Below are positions 15,982 to 25,785 of a stretch of DNA of 64,000 bases, piece by piece; position 1 is the stretch's first letter, and each line of letters opens with the position of its first letter. The stretch lies in the NCBI RefSeq assembly GCF_019933155.2, contig NZ_CP082944.1, positions 3,722,001-3,786,000 on the forward strand, written 5' to 3'. The translations under genes and the position numbers were made by a program. Origin of the DNA: Metabacillus dongyingensis. GTDB lineage: Bacteria; Bacillota; Bacilli; Bacillales; Bacillaceae. The notes under the pieces are model-generated. The model was not told the origin of the DNA and searched no databases. It saw only the letters and a list, made by a program, of their open reading frames with translations.

Positions 15982-16767
15982 TCATTTCCTTTCAGATTGA
16001 ATATGAGTTCTCATTCTATTTATCATGGCATCGATTGTGTATGTATTACATACAATCCCATTAAATCCATAATTGGACAGGGTCTGATGCGTGATTGGTC
16101 CGATGCTTACCAAAGTAACCCCATATAGCAGCGAATCCAGATCCCTGTTTTTCATTACTTTCATAAAAGCATCTACGGTTGATGAGCTTGTAAATGTAAT
16201 ATAATCGAGCTCATTTTGCTTCAGTAAACGCTCGATTGTTTGTCCATCTTTTACATTATGTATTGTTTCATACAGAGCGGCATCTGTCACGGAGAAGCCC
16301 TTCTGAGTAAGCTTCTTGATTAATATTTCACGGGCCAGATTTCCCCTGAACAGGAAAATATGCTGTTCTGTACCAGTCTTAGCTGCAATTTCCTCGGCTA
16401 ATTGCTCTGCCACATATTCTTTTGGAATGATGGTGACCGGGAAGCCTCTGTCTTCTATTAATTTCTTTGTTTTTCTGCCGACTGCGGCAAAGGTGCAATC
16501 TGAAAATTTGCTTATATGTATTTTATGTTCTGTCAGAAAGTCAAAAAAGTAAGCAACACCATTTGTACTTGTAAAAACAAGACAGTCCTTCGGTCTTATG
16601 CGGTCAATGATCTCACGGATTTGTTTTTCATTCTTTGCCTTTTCAAAACGGATAAGCGGAGTTACAATGGGAACTCCGCCGGCGTTTTTAATTTTCTCGG
16701 CAAAAGTGGTCGCCTGTGTATGCTCTCTCGTAATTAAAATTTTCTTTCCGGAGAGGTCAGGAGCCAT
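15982..16767 (-). CDS. hemD: Uroporphyrinogen-III synthase
   Basis: 261 aa, a poorly conserved two-lobe family. It cyclises hydroxymethylbilane with inversion of ring D. Seen: KKILITREHTQATTFAEKI at the start, LVFTSTNGVAYFFDFL in the middle, and the hinge and C-lobe motif YITFTSSSTVDAFMKVM. Its ATG shares one base with the hemC stop (TAATG), implying translational coupling. Confidence 0.94.
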   Translation of the reverse strand: MAPDLSGKKILITREHTQATTFAEKIKNAGGVPIVTPLIRFEKAKNEKQIREIIDRIRPKDCLVFTSTNGVAYFFDFLTEHKIHISKFSDCTFAAVGRKTKKLIEDRGFPVTIIPKEYVAEQLAEEIAAKTGTEQHIFLFRGNLAREILIKKLTQKGFSVTDAALYETIHNVKDGQTIERLLKQNELDYITFTSSSTVDAFMKVMKNRDLDSLLYGVTLVSIGPITHQTLSNYGFNGIVCNTYTIDAMINRMRTHIQSERK

Positions 16768-17699
16768 TATAGATCGAGCTCCTCTTTCACTCGGTCAATC
16801 AGGGCTTTTGCCCCCTGCTGAATCAGGCGGTCTGATACTTCTTTGCCGATAGCCTCTGGATCTTTTCCAACGATTCTTTCTTTATAAATCTCTTTTCCGT
16901 CAGGTGAGGCAATTAAAGCAGTAAGAGAGATTTCGTTATCAAAAGCAACTGTAGCATAGCCTGCAATCGGAACCTGACATCCGCCTTCCATGACGTGGAG
17001 GAATGTTCTCTCTGCCAAAACAGCGAGCTTGGTTGCTTCATCCGTAAAATGAGACAAGAGTTCAAGCAGCTCGTGATCATCTTCTCTGCATTCAATTGAA
17101 AGTGCACCTTGTCCAACTGCTGGTACACAATCATTGGCATCTAAGAATTCTGTTACAACATCCTGACTCCATCCCATTCTGGCCAAACCAGCTGCAGCTA
17201 AAATGATCGCGTCATATTCTTCATGCTGAAGCTTTGCAAGACGTGTATCAATATTTCCCCGAATCCACTTAATCTCAAGGTCCGGTCTCATCGCAAGCAG
17301 CTGGGCGCTTCTTCTTAAACTGCTCGTACCAACAATTGCGCCGGCAGGAAGCTCTGAAAGTTTTACATGGTTTTTTGAAATGAACGCATCTCTCGGATCC
17401 TCACGGAAAGGAATGCAGCCGATTGTCAGCCCGTCTGGCAGTACAGCGGGCATGTCTTTCATGCTATGTACAGCCATATCAATTTCCCTGTCAAACATGG
17501 CTTGCTCAATTTCTTTAACAAAAAGACCTTTTCCGCCAACCTTTGACAGTGTCACATCTAATATCTGATCGCCTTTTGTCACAATTTCACGCACTTCAAA
17601 ATCAAAAGGCAGCCCTAAGTTTTTTAACTGATCGATCACCCAGTTCGTTTGAGTTAAAGCCAATTTACTGCGTCTAGAACCTACAATTATTTTGCGCAT
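16767..17699 (-). CDS. hemC: Porphobilinogen deaminase (hydroxymethylbilane synthase)
   Basis: 310 aa from the ATG at 17699, chosen because GGAGGT is 7 nt upstream and the protein then begins [18 protein letters not shown] like the family. It polymerises four porphobilinogens. Seen: [35 protein letters not shown], and the dipyrromethane-cofactor Cys in [13 protein letters not shown] longer frame upstream (to 17714) has no ribosome binding site. Confidence 0.97.
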   Translation of the reverse strand: MRKIIVGSRRSKLALTQTNWVIDQLKNLGLPFDFEVREIVTKGDQILDVTLSKVGGKGLFVKEIEQAMFDREIDMAVHSMKDMPAVLPDGLTIGCIPFREDPRDAFISKNHVKLSELPAGAIVGTSSLRRSAQLLAMRPDLEIKWIRGNIDTRLAKLQHEEYDAIILAAAGLARMGWSQDVVTEFLDANDCVPAVGQGALSIECREDDHELLELLSHFTDEATKLAVLAERTFLHVMEGGCQVPIAGYATVAFDNEISLTALIASPDGKEIYKERIVGKDPEAIGKEVSDRLIQQGAKALIDRVKEELDL

Positions 17700-17741
17700 A
17701 ATGAGTACCTCCAACTTTCAGCCTGATGTATGGTGCATTTA

Positions 17742-18575
17742 TTATGAATCCCATATATGAAACCGGGATAAACTTCCAAATAAAAAGAAATTAATCAATA
17801 AAATTAAAAAGGATGCTGCATTCAAGTAAGCAACCTGTTTACCCTGCCACTCTTTGACAATGCGGCTGTATAAATAAAAGCTGTAAACGAGAAGCATCAT
17901 AAAGGATCCAAGCACTTTTGCATCGTACCAGTGAAAATTTGGAAGTTTTAAATACGCCCAAATAACCCCTAAAATTAAGCTTAATAACAGCATCGGTACT
18001 CCAATGACATTTAATACATATGACATATGATCAAGCTTTGTTAAATCATCGATTCTAAGTAACTGCTTTCCCCACTTCTTCTTTTTCAGCAGGTTGAATT
18101 GAATCAAGTAAAGCAGCGAAAAAACGAAAGACAGCGTGAATGCGCCATATGAAAGGATCGCCATCGTAATGTGAATAAACAGCAGTTCAGAGATCAACTG
18201 ACCCGAAACAGCCGCAGATTCATACTGTGAAGGAGCAAATGTATGTATAGAGAGCATAATAAACCCTAAAACATTTGTAAAAAAGATAATAAAATCTACT
18301 CTCAAAAAACGGTTTAATACAACTGAAAGTGTAACAAGCACCCACGAATAAAAGTATAAGCCTTCAGAAATATTTAAAATTGGAAATCTTCCGGTTGTAA
18401 ACATTTGATAAAACAAAAAAATTGTTTGCAGCAGCCAAACAATAGAAAGCAACCAGAAGGCAGTCTTGTTTGCCTTCCGGTTGTTATGAATAAAATCTAT
18501 GAAAAAAAAGAGAACGCTAAACGCATATATTATAATGATTAATTCATTGATTCTTGTTAAACTCATCTCTGGCAT
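17742..18575 (-). CDS. hemX: HemX, CcsA/CcmC-like membrane protein
   Basis: 277 aa with about eight hydrophobic helices. It belongs to the cytochrome-c assembly (CcsA/ResC-like) superfamily by layout. In B. subtilis HemX lowers the cellular level of HemA (glutamyl-tRNA reductase) and so tunes haem synthesis; it is encoded between hemA and hemC as here. GAGAGGA lies upstream of the ATG. Confidence 0.93.
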   Translation of the reverse strand: MPEMSLTRINELIIIIYAFSVLFFFIDFIHNNRKANKTAFWLLSIVWLLQTIFLFYQMFTTGRFPILNISEGLYFYSWVLVTLSVVLNRFLRVDFIIFFTNVLGFIMLSIHTFAPSQYESAAVSGQLISELLFIHITMAILSYGAFTLSFVFSLLYLIQFNLLKKKKWGKQLLRIDDLTKLDHMSYVLNVIGVPMLLLSLILGVIWAYLKLPNFHWYDAKVLGSFMMLLVYSFYLYSRIVKEWQGKQVAYLNAASFLILLINFFLFGSLSRFHIWDS

Positions 18576-18593
18576 AAATCAAATTCCTCTCAC

Positions 18594-19949
18594 TTACGAT
18601 TGAAGTGAAGCTTTTCCTTGCTCAATCGGTGCTCTTGAGCTGCTTAAAGAAATTGAGTTTTCTTTTCGTTTTTGCTCTTCTACCGCTTCTTCAATATCAA
18701 AGATTTTCATGAAGAGATCAAGCGTGTGATCTGCATCAGGATCTGCAGACAATTCTTTCACCTTCAAGATCGGATCACGGAGCATTTGATTGATGATGCT
18801 TTTCGTATGTTTGTTTAAAAGTTTTAATTCACGTTCAGTCAGGTTTGGCATTTTCCGTTCAAGGCTTTGCATTGTTTCTGCCTGTATACCAAGAGCTTTT
18901 TGTCGAAGAGCGGAAATAACCGGTACAACGCCAAGTGTGCTGAGCCACTGTTTAAAGGCAACAATTTCACCTTCAACCATAATTCCAATCTCTTCAGCTG
19001 CTTTTTGTCTTTCTTGAAGATTGGCATCCACAATTCCCTGCAGATCATCAATATCATATAAGAAGACACTTTCAAGCTCATCCAGTCCCGGATCAAGATC
19101 ACGGGGCACCGCAATGTCAACCATGAACAATGGTTTGCCTTTTCTCATCTTCTCAACTCCGGCCATCATGTCTTTTGTCACAACAAAATCTTTTGAGCCT
19201 GTGGAGCTGATTAAAATATCTGCTTCTACTAGAGCACATTGCAATTCACTCATGCTTTTCGCACTGCCGCTGAATTTCATCGCCAGATTCTCCGCTTTTT
19301 CAAGTGTACGGTTCATGACTGTCACTTTGCGCACACCGCTTCCGTGAAGATTCTGCACAGCGAGCTCTCCCATTTTGCCTGCACCGAGAATAAGAACATG
19401 CTTATTAGATAAATCACCAAAGATTTTCTTTGCAAGCTCAACTGCAGCATAGCTGACTGAAACAGCATTTGCACCGATATCTGTTTCTGAATGTGCCTTT
19501 TTGGCAAGAGTAATGGCTTGTTTAAATAGGTGCTGAAAAACCGTTCCTATTGTGTCTTCCGTTTGACCAAGCAAGAAGCTTGACCGGACTTGTCCAAGTA
19601 TCTGGGTTTCACCAAGAACCATAGAATCGAGTCCGCACGAAACGTTGAATAAATGATCGATTGCTCCATCATTTTCATACATAGTTAAAAAGGGTGAAAA
19701 AGAATCTTTGTCGATTCCAAACCACTCTGATAAAAATGCTTTAATATAATAACGGCCAGTATGAAGCTGGTCCACAATGGTATAAATTTCTGTCCGATTA
19801 CAAGTCGAAACAATGATATTCTCTAAGATGCTCTTTTTGTCTTTCAGAGCTTTCATCGCATCTCCGAGCTCATTCGGATTAAACGTTAGTTTTTCGCGAA
19901 TTTCGACAGGGGCAGTTTTATAATTTAAGCCAACAACTAAAATATGCAT
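18594..19949 (-). CDS. hemA: Glutamyl-tRNA reductase
   Basis: 451 aa from the ATG at 19949 ([20 protein letters not shown], the family N-terminus). The frame runs 17 codons further up, but that part overlaps the promoter. It reduces glutamyl-tRNA-Glu to glutamate-1-semialdehyde with NADPH, the first and regulated step. Seen: STCNRTEIY with the catalytic Cys (about 50), ETQILGQVR, the NADPH motif [10 protein letters not shown] and a C-terminal dimerisation helix. It is the first gene of hemAXCDBL. An extended -10 overlapped by a PerR-like box lies just upstream. Confidence 0.97.
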   Translation of the reverse strand: MHILVVGLNYKTAPVEIREKLTFNPNELGDAMKALKDKKSILENIIVSTCNRTEIYTIVDQLHTGRYYIKAFLSEWFGIDKDSFSPFLTMYENDGAIDHLFNVSCGLDSMVLGETQILGQVRSSFLLGQTEDTIGTVFQHLFKQAITLAKKAHSETDIGANAVSVSYAAVELAKKIFGDLSNKHVLILGAGKMGELAVQNLHGSGVRKVTVMNRTLEKAENLAMKFSGSAKSMSELQCALVEADILISSTGSKDFVVTKDMMAGVEKMRKGKPLFMVDIAVPRDLDPGLDELESVFLYDIDDLQGIVDANLQERQKAAEEIGIMVEGEIVAFKQWLSTLGVVPVISALRQKALGIQAETMQSLERKMPNLTERELKLLNKHTKSIINQMLRDPILKVKELSADPDADHTLDLFMKIFDIEEAVEEQKRKENSISLSSSRAPIEQGKASLQS

Positions 19950-19977
19950 GATCCTATACACCCCACATACAAGAATA

Positions 19978-19994
19978 CTATTACCATTATACCA
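19978..19994 (-). promoter_or_regulatory. hemA promoter with overlapping PerR-like box
   Basis: TGGTATAAT on the minus strand (core 19986-19991) is an extended -10. The 15-mer GTATAATGGTAATAG (19978-19992) matches the PerR box TTATAATNATTATAA at 10 of 14 defined positions. hemA is a known PerR target in B. subtilis. The promoter call is firmer than the operator call. Confidence 0.5.
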
Positions 19995-20033
19995 TGACAT
20001 GCATTTTTCTCTTTTTTTAAATGTGAACAGTTC

Positions 20034-20061
20034 TTGAAAGCTTGTTCGTCTATGGTATGAT
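20034..20061 (+). promoter_or_regulatory. Sigma-A promoter of ysxD
   Basis: TTGAAA (20034-20039), 16 nt, then TATGAT (20056-20061), the latter as an extended -10 (TGGTATGAT). It is divergent from hemA, about 100 nt before the ysxD start. Confidence 0.6.
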
Positions 20062-20162
20062 ACTATTTAAAAGCAAAAGCTGTTACATATTCGTCCACCT
20101 TGAACAATACCAAAAAAAGTGCTTACAATCAAGGAAATCGTTCTATTTAGAGGTGAAAATCA

Positions 20163-20648
20163 ATGAAAAAATCGACAAATTTCTCTGCTCTCGCACTGCT
20201 TGCTATCGGATTTTACTACTTTCTGCAAACCTTTCAAATCGAGCTGTTTGAAAATCAGCAGTCCTGGCAAACATTGCTCATCCTGTTTGGACTGGTGTTT
20301 CTGATTGGCGGTCACTTCGATCAAGATGACAGCGCCATCCTGCCCGGCATACTCTTACTGGGACTCGGGATTCATTTTCATAGCATTGAACGTTTTCCAA
20401 ATTGGCCCGAGCACGCGCCTGCCATTACCTTAATAATCGGACTCGGCATGCTGCTGCGGGCAGTAAAAACCAAATCAGGCTATTTTCAAGGATTCATTTT
20501 ACTCCTGCTTGCCGTTTTTCTCCACTCATTTGACTCGATTATAAACGGGCTCGGCTGGGTTGAACAAGGGATGCAGGTCATCCAGAAATTTTGGCCTGTT
20601 CTGCTAATTCTTGGAGGTTTTTACTTATTATTTATTAAAAGAAAGTAA
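20163..20648 (+). CDS. ysxD: YsxD-like membrane protein (LiaI-type repeats of helices)
   Basis: 161 aa with about six short hydrophobic helices arranged in pairs (LLIGFY.., LLILFGLVFLIGG, ILPGILLLGLGIHF, ITLIIGLGMLLRA, FILLLLAVFLHSF, FWPVLLILGGFYLLF). The WPxxLIxxGxxLL pattern is that of LiaI/DUF5668-like membrane proteins. AGAGGTG lies upstream of the ATG at 20163. It occupies the ysxD position between hemA and ysxC and points the opposite way. Function unknown. Confidence 0.75.
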   Translation: MKKSTNFSALALLAIGFYYFLQTFQIELFENQQSWQTLLILFGLVFLIGGHFDQDDSAILPGILLLGLGIHFHSIERFPNWPEHAPAITLIIGLGMLLRAVKTKSGYFQGFILLLLAVFLHSFDSIINGLGWVEQGMQVIQKFWPVLLILGGFYLLFIKRK

Positions 20649-20680
20649 ATTATGTAAGACCAGGAATTTAAATGATGAAC

Positions 20681-20712
20681 TTCCAGCCGCAGCTTGCGGC
20701 TGGTTTTCTTTT
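20681..20712 (+). terminator. Terminator of ysxD
   Basis: CCAGCCGCA pairs with TGCGGCTGG (20683-20703) around a short loop, followed by TTTTCTTTT. Confidence 0.85.
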
Positions 20713-20719
20713 CCCTATA

Positions 20720-20746
20720 AAAAGAACCAGCCGCGAGGCCGGTTCA
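20720..20746 (-). terminator. Terminator of lonA-ysxC
   Basis: GAACCAGCC pairs with GGCCGGTTC (20724-20745) with a G.T pair. On the minus strand CTTTTTA follows. Back-to-back with the ysxD terminator. Confidence 0.8.
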
Positions 20747-20749
20747 ATC

Positions 20750-21343
20750 TTATTTCTTTAAATTTGTATAATGCTCAATTGCAGACCACGCTTCTACTTT
20801 ACCCTGTCCAGTTTCTGAAGAGAAGCAAATCAGCGGATCGTTCGGATCCTTATCAAGTGTTTCTCTTACAACTTTCATATGCTTTTGCCATTTGCCTTTA
20901 GGAATTTTATCGGCTTTTGTGGCAACTACAATTGTCGGGATATCATGGTGCTTGAGAAACTCGTACATCATGACATCATCTTTTGAAGGCGCATGGCGAA
21001 GGTCTACAAGTAAAACAGCCGCACAAAGCTGTCTGCGCTTTGTGAAATACGTTTCAATCATTTTCCCCCATGCATCCCGCTCCGATTTAGAAACTTTTGC
21101 ATAGCCATAGCCCGGCACATCGACAAAATGAAGCACTTCATTAATAATATAGAAATTTAAGGTTTGGGTTTTGCCTGGCTTGGATGATGTCCGCGCCAGG
21201 TTTTTCCGGTTCAGCAATTTGTTGATAAACGACGATTTTCCTACGTTTGATCGTCCGGCAAGAGCAATTTCCGGCAAATCCAGATCTGGATATTGCTCGG
21301 GTTTTACTGCACTAATGACAATCTCGGAACTTGTTACTTTCAT
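20750..21343 (-). CDS. ysxC: Ribosome-assembly GTPase YsxC (EngB/YihA)
   Basis: 197 aa. A TRAFAC-class GTPase needed for late assembly of the 50S subunit. Seen: G1 GRSNVGKS, G3 DVPGYG, G4 TKAD and the G2 region [11 protein letters not shown]. The ATG overlaps the lonA stop (ATGA) and uses AGGAG inside the lonA end, so it is translationally coupled to lonA. Confidence 0.97.
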   Translation of the reverse strand: MKVTSSEIVISAVKPEQYPDLDLPEIALAGRSNVGKSSFINKLLNRKNLARTSSKPGKTQTLNFYIINEVLHFVDVPGYGYAKVSKSERDAWGKMIETYFTKRRQLCAAVLLVDLRHAPSKDDVMMYEFLKHHDIPTIVVATKADKIPKGKWQKHMKVVRETLDKDPNDPLICFSSETGQGKVEAWSAIEHYTNLKK

Positions 21344-23664
21344 TCATTCTCTCCTACTAACGCATGCTGCAGCACTTCATCCAAATGTGATACAGGCACA
21401 AATGTTAAATCATTGCGGACACTTTCAGGGATATCTTCAATATCTTTTTCATTGTCTTTTGGCATAATGATTTTTGTTAATCCTGCCCGGTGCGCACTCA
21501 GCGTTTTTTCTTTTAATCCGCCGATTGGCAGAACTCTTCCTCTTAATGTGATTTCTCCGGTCATGCCGACTTCTTTTCTTACCGGCCTACCTGTCAGCGC
21601 TGAAATCAGCGCTGTGGCCATGGTAATTCCTGCTGAAGGACCATCTTTTGGCACGGCGCCCTCTGGAACATGAATATGAATGTCATGTTTTTCATGGAAA
21701 TTCTCATCAATATTCAGCTCTTTTGCCCGTGAACGGATAAAGCTGAACGCTGCCTGAGCAGATTCTTTCATGACATCGCCAAGTTTTCCGGTTAAAATCA
21801 GTTTGCCTTTTCCAGGTGATAAAGAAACTTCAATTGAGAGAGTGTCCCCGCCTACTGTGGTATAGGCCAGGCCGGTTGCAACTCCGATTTGATCCTCTAG
21901 TTCAGCCTGACCGTAACGGAACTTGTTCTTTCCTAAATAATCAGCAAGATTTTTATCTGTAATAATAATTTTCTTGCGTTCTTCTGAAACAATTTGTTTG
22001 GCTGCTTTTCGGCAGATCGCTGCAAGCTGTCTCTCAAGACTTCTGACACCTGCTTCGCGGGTATGATAGCGAACAATATTTTGTAAGGCTGACTCGCGGA
22101 TTTGCAGGTGCGATTTTTTCAAACCATGATCTTTCAGCTGTTTAGGCAGCAGATGATCCTTGGCAATATGGATTTTTTCAATTTCGGTGTAGCCTGCAAT
22201 CGTGATGATCTCCATTCGGTCACGCAGTGGTCCAGGAATTGTTGACAAGTTATTGGCGGTAGCAATAAACATGACTTTAGATAAATCATAGGTCTCTTCA
22301 ATATAATGATCACTGAATGTATGATTTTGTTCAGGGTCAAGCACCTCGAGCAAGGCAGAAGAAGGATCTCCTCTGAAATCATTAGACATTTTATCTATTT
22401 CATCCAGTAAAAAAACCGGGTTAATGGTTCCTGCTTTTTTCATGCCCTGAATAATGCGTCCAGGCATTGCACCGACATAAGTTCGGCGGTGACCGCGGAT
22501 TTCAGATTCATCTCTTACTCCTCCAAGCGAGATTCGCACGAAGTTCCTGTCTAAAGATTTAGCAACCGAACGGGCAAGAGATGTTTTCCCTACTCCTGGA
22601 GGTCCTGATAAGCATAAAATCGGTCCTTTCAGTGAGTTTGTCAGTTTTTGAACAGCCAGGTATTCAAGCACACGGTCTTTTACTTTTTCAAGCCCGTAGT
22701 GATCTTCGTCCAAAATCGTTTCAGCACGTTTTAAATCAAGACGGTCAACAGTTGCATTAGACCACGGCAATGAGATAAGCCATTCCAGATAATTTCGTAC
22801 GACAGAACTCTCAGCTGAGGTTGATGGTACTTTTTCAAAGCGTTCCAGTTCTTTCAAAGCAGTAAGTTTGATATGATCCGGCATGCCGGCATTCTCAATC
22901 TTTTCGCTCAGAACATCCACTTCACCCGTTTTGCCTTCTTTATCGCCAAGTTCTTTTTGAATGGCCTTCATTTGTTCGCGGAGATAGTATTCCTTCTGCG
23001 TTCTCTCCATTGACCGTTTCACACGCTGTCCGATTTTCTTTTCAAGCTGAAGGACTTCTTTTTCATTGTGAATGATTTCAATGACACGGTTTAACCGCTC
23101 TTTAATATCAAGAGTTTCAAGCACTTCCTGTTTTTCTTTCAATTTAAGCGGCAGGTGGGAAGCGATTATGTCTGCCATTCTGCCGGGCTCATCAATATCT
23201 GTAACGGTTGAAAGCGTTTCGCCTGAAATTTTCTTTGAAAGTTTTATGTATTGATCAAAGTGATCGAGCAGCGTTCTCATGAGCGCTTCATCTTCAGCGT
23301 CTTTTTCTGTGCTCTCTTCTAAGGAGGCTGCACCTACTGAAAAGTAGTCACCTTCATCTACATATTTTGTAATTTTCCCCCGCTGCATGCCTTCTACAAG
23401 GACACGGATTGTTCCATTAGGCAGCTTCAGCATTTGTTTAATTTTCGTTAATGTTCCCACTGAAAAGATATCGCCTTCGGTTGGTTCATCAATTGAAATA
23501 TCACGTTGAGTTGTTAAAAAGATTATATGATCATCCATCATCGCTTTCTCTAGCGCCTGTACGGATTTTTCGCGTCCTACATCAAGGTGAAGTACCATTG
23601 TCGGGTACACTAACAATCCTCTAAGAGGTAGGAGGGGGACGATTTTATCTTCTTTTTTCGCCAA
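21340..23664 (-). CDS. lonA: ATP-dependent protease LonA
   Basis: 774 aa, the same length as B. subtilis LonA. It degrades damaged and regulatory proteins in the cytosol. Seen: an N-terminal LON substrate domain (about 1-200), coiled-coil, AAA+ with Walker [14 protein letters not shown] (about 355) and Walker [10 protein letters not shown], then the Ser-Lys protease domain with [15 protein letters not shown] (Ser about 677). The start is TTG (23662-23664): GGAGGTG lies 8 nt upstream, and the only nearby ATG is out of frame. First gene of lonA-ysxC. Confidence 0.97.
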   Translation of the reverse strand: MAKKEDKIVPLLPLRGLLVYPTMVLHLDVGREKSVQALEKAMMDDHIIFLTTQRDISIDEPTEGDIFSVGTLTKIKQMLKLPNGTIRVLVEGMQRGKITKYVDEGDYFSVGAASLEESTEKDAEDEALMRTLLDHFDQYIKLSKKISGETLSTVTDIDEPGRMADIIASHLPLKLKEKQEVLETLDIKERLNRVIEIIHNEKEVLQLEKKIGQRVKRSMERTQKEYYLREQMKAIQKELGDKEGKTGEVDVLSEKIENAGMPDHIKLTALKELERFEKVPSTSAESSVVRNYLEWLISLPWSNATVDRLDLKRAETILDEDHYGLEKVKDRVLEYLAVQKLTNSLKGPILCLSGPPGVGKTSLARSVAKSLDRNFVRISLGGVRDESEIRGHRRTYVGAMPGRIIQGMKKAGTINPVFLLDEIDKMSNDFRGDPSSALLEVLDPEQNHTFSDHYIEETYDLSKVMFIATANNLSTIPGPLRDRMEIITIAGYTEIEKIHIAKDHLLPKQLKDHGLKKSHLQIRESALQNIVRYHTREAGVRSLERQLAAICRKAAKQIVSEERKKIIITDKNLADYLGKNKFRYGQAELEDQIGVATGLAYTTVGGDTLSIEVSLSPGKGKLILTGKLGDVMKESAQAAFSFIRSRAKELNIDENFHEKHDIHIHVPEGAVPKDGPSAGITMATALISALTGRPVRKEVGMTGEITLRGRVLPIGGLKEKTLSAHRAGLTKIIMPKDNEKDIEDIPESVRNDLTFVPVSHLDEVLQHALVGENE

Positions 23665-23934
23665 CTTTCATACACCTCCATGACTATAGTATCAATCATT
23701 ATAATATAATGAGTTCATTCTTGTACAATTCTAGCTCATCGTCAAAATTGTGTCTATTTGTAAATCATATAGTGTTACCTTATGTAGTATACCCTTTCCT
23801 CGTTCAGAAGACTAAAGAAATTACTTCCGTGTATCAAAAAAGCGTAATCATCCGTTCAGGAGCAGGAAGACAAATAAGAATCCGGCAGAAAAATCCGTGT
23901 TTATGAGCAAAAATTTTATACTTCCTTTATCACT

Positions 23935-23964
23935 TAAAAAACCTCGAGATTACCCGAGGTCTTG
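23935..23964 (-). terminator. Terminator overlapping the lonB stop
   Basis: ACCTCG (23941-23946) pairs with CGAGGT (23955-23960). On the minus strand TTTTTTAAG follows. The stem contains the last two codons and stop of lonB. The 285-nt gap 23665-23949 otherwise holds only the AT-rich lonA promoter area (TTGTAC/TATATT-like elements near 23705-23730) and no gene. Confidence 0.75.
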
Positions 23965-25611
23965 TTTTATTAACGATGTAATCGGCGCAGGCACTTCGGT
24001 TGGAGGATTAAGCAGAGCTGCATCGAACACTTCCTGCAAATTCGTAACCGGGATGATATGTATGCCTTCAACCGTTTTTAGTATCGACTGCATATTCTCA
24101 GCCGGAATAATAACTGTTTTCGCACCTGCAAGCTTAGCTGCTTTTATCTTCGGCACAACCCCGCCAATCGGTTTTACGCTGCCATGAATGCTGATCTCTC
24201 CCGTCATGGCTACAGTATGATCAACCGGAATTTTGTGAATAGCCGAAAAAATGCCTGTTGCCATCGCAATTCCCGCTGATGGCCCATCTACAGGTATGCC
24301 TCCTGGGAAGTTTACATGGATATCATAATCATCTGCTTTAATGCCCATTGACCGCAAGACAGTTATGACATTTTCAATTGAACCTTTAGCCATGCTTTTT
24401 CTTCTGACCGATTTGCCTCTGTCTCCGATGCTTTCTTCTTCTACAATTCCTGTGATATTAATGTTTCCTTTATCTTTGGCATGAATGACCGTCACTTCAA
24501 TTTCAAGCAGGGAACCTGAATTCGGCCCGTGAACAGCAAGTCCATTAACGAGACCTATTTTTGCATCCGCATAGATCTTTTTATCATATCTCGGTGTAAG
24601 CTGGCTTGAACTTACCACCCATTCAATATCCTGCATCGTGATTTCTGATCGGTCTTCTGTCATTGCCATGCCTGCTGCGATCTGCATCATGTTAACAACC
24701 TCGCGTCCGTTTCTTACATATGAAGTTAAAGTTGCTATGCTCGGCTCGCTTACTTTCATATTAACTTTGACTGCTGCTTTTCTTGCTACAACCGCAAGCT
24801 CAGCCTGCTCCAAATCTCTGAAGAAGACTTCCAGACACCGTGAGCGGATTGCTGGGGGAATTTCGTTTGGCGTTCTGGTCGTTGCACCGATTAAACGAAA
24901 ATCTGCAGGCAGTCCATTTTGAAAAATATCATGAATGTGGTTTGGAATCTGAGTATTCTCTTCACTATAATAGGCACTTTCTAAAAAGACTTTACGGTCC
25001 TCTAAAACTTTCAGCAGCTTGTTCATCTGTATCGGATGCAGTTCTCCTATTTCATCTATGAAAAGTACGCCTCCGTGCGCATTTGTTACAGCCCCCTGCT
25101 TGGGCTGGGGAATACCGGCCTGGCCCATCGCGCCTGCCCCCTGATAAATAGGATCATGTACAGAACCAATCAGAGGATCGGCAATGCCTCTTTCATCGAA
25201 CCGTGCTGTTGTTGCATCTAATTCGATAAAAACCGCTGCAGGTTTAAATGGTGACTTCATATTTCTTTTCGCTTCCTCAAGCACAAGTCTTGCAGCCGCA
25301 GTCTTGCCCACTCCTGGAGGACCATATATGATTACATGCTGAGGATTGGGCCCGCATAAAGCTGCTTTAAGCGCCTTGATTCCGTCTTCCTGGCCTACAA
25401 TATCTGAAAAGCTTTTAGGGCGAACTCTTTCTGCCAGAGGCTCAGATAATTTAATCGATCTCATCTTTTTTAATTGCTCCATCTCTTTCCGTGATTCGCG
25501 GTCGATTGATACCTTTTGTGTACGCTGATTTTTTAATAAGTTCCAAAAGTACAAGCCAATAATGACCCCGAAAAACAGTTGCACAAATAATGCAATTCCA
25601 GTCCAGCTCAT
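23950..25611 (-). CDS. lonB: ATP-dependent Lon-like protease LonB
   Basis: 553 aa. It has an N-terminal membrane anchor (about 5-23, TGIALFVQLFFGVIIGLYF), an AAA+ domain (Walker [14 protein letters not shown], Walker B GVLFIDEIGEL) and a C-terminal Ser-Lys protease domain (PVDGPSAGIAMATG). It lacks the LON N-domain. In B. subtilis LonB is made in the forespore under sigma-F and localises to the forespore membrane; a matching promoter is visible here. AGGAGGG precedes the ATG. Confidence 0.96.
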   Translation of the reverse strand: MSWTGIALFVQLFFGVIIGLYFWNLLKNQRTQKVSIDRESRKEMEQLKKMRSIKLSEPLAERVRPKSFSDIVGQEDGIKALKAALCGPNPQHVIIYGPPGVGKTAAARLVLEEAKRNMKSPFKPAAVFIELDATTARFDERGIADPLIGSVHDPIYQGAGAMGQAGIPQPKQGAVTNAHGGVLFIDEIGELHPIQMNKLLKVLEDRKVFLESAYYSEENTQIPNHIHDIFQNGLPADFRLIGATTRTPNEIPPAIRSRCLEVFFRDLEQAELAVVARKAAVKVNMKVSEPSIATLTSYVRNGREVVNMMQIAAGMAMTEDRSEITMQDIEWVVSSSQLTPRYDKKIYADAKIGLVNGLAVHGPNSGSLLEIEVTVIHAKDKGNINITGIVEEESIGDRGKSVRRKSMAKGSIENVITVLRSMGIKADDYDIHVNFPGGIPVDGPSAGIAMATGIFSAIHKIPVDHTVAMTGEISIHGSVKPIGGVVPKIKAAKLAGAKTVIIPAENMQSILKTVEGIHIIPVTNLQEVFDAALLNPPTEVPAPITSLIKQDLG

Positions 25612-25648
25612 AGTGGTCCCTCCTACTGCGATGTCATGTTTATAAGCT

Positions 25649-25677
25649 AGTATCTCCGAGGGTGTTGCGGAATAAAC
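25649..25677 (-). promoter_or_regulatory. Candidate sigma-F (or sigma-G) promoter of lonB
   Basis: Minus strand GTTTA (25673-25677), 15 nt, GGAGATACT (25649-25657). The -10 matches GGnnAnAnT at every defined base and the spacing is the expected 15. It lies 38 nt before lonB. Confidence 0.65.
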
Positions 25678-25747
25678 GTGAATAAATTAACTATAATTTA
25701 GATATTGATGTATAAAAACACGTAATCTTTCAAATGAAAAATATACA

Positions 25748-25778
25748 AAAAAACCTTGCGGGATAATCCCGCAAGGCT
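25748..25778 (-). terminator. Terminator of clpX
   Basis: CCTTGCGGGA (25754-25763) pairs perfectly with TCCCGCAAGG (25767-25776), then a T-run on the minus strand. Confidence 0.92.
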
Positions 25779-25785
25779 TTCAATA

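Noticed and set aside
23705..23760. CtsR-type heptad repeat ahead of lonA
   Set aside because: No AGGTCAAA-like direct repeats found; only AT-rich promoter-like sequence.
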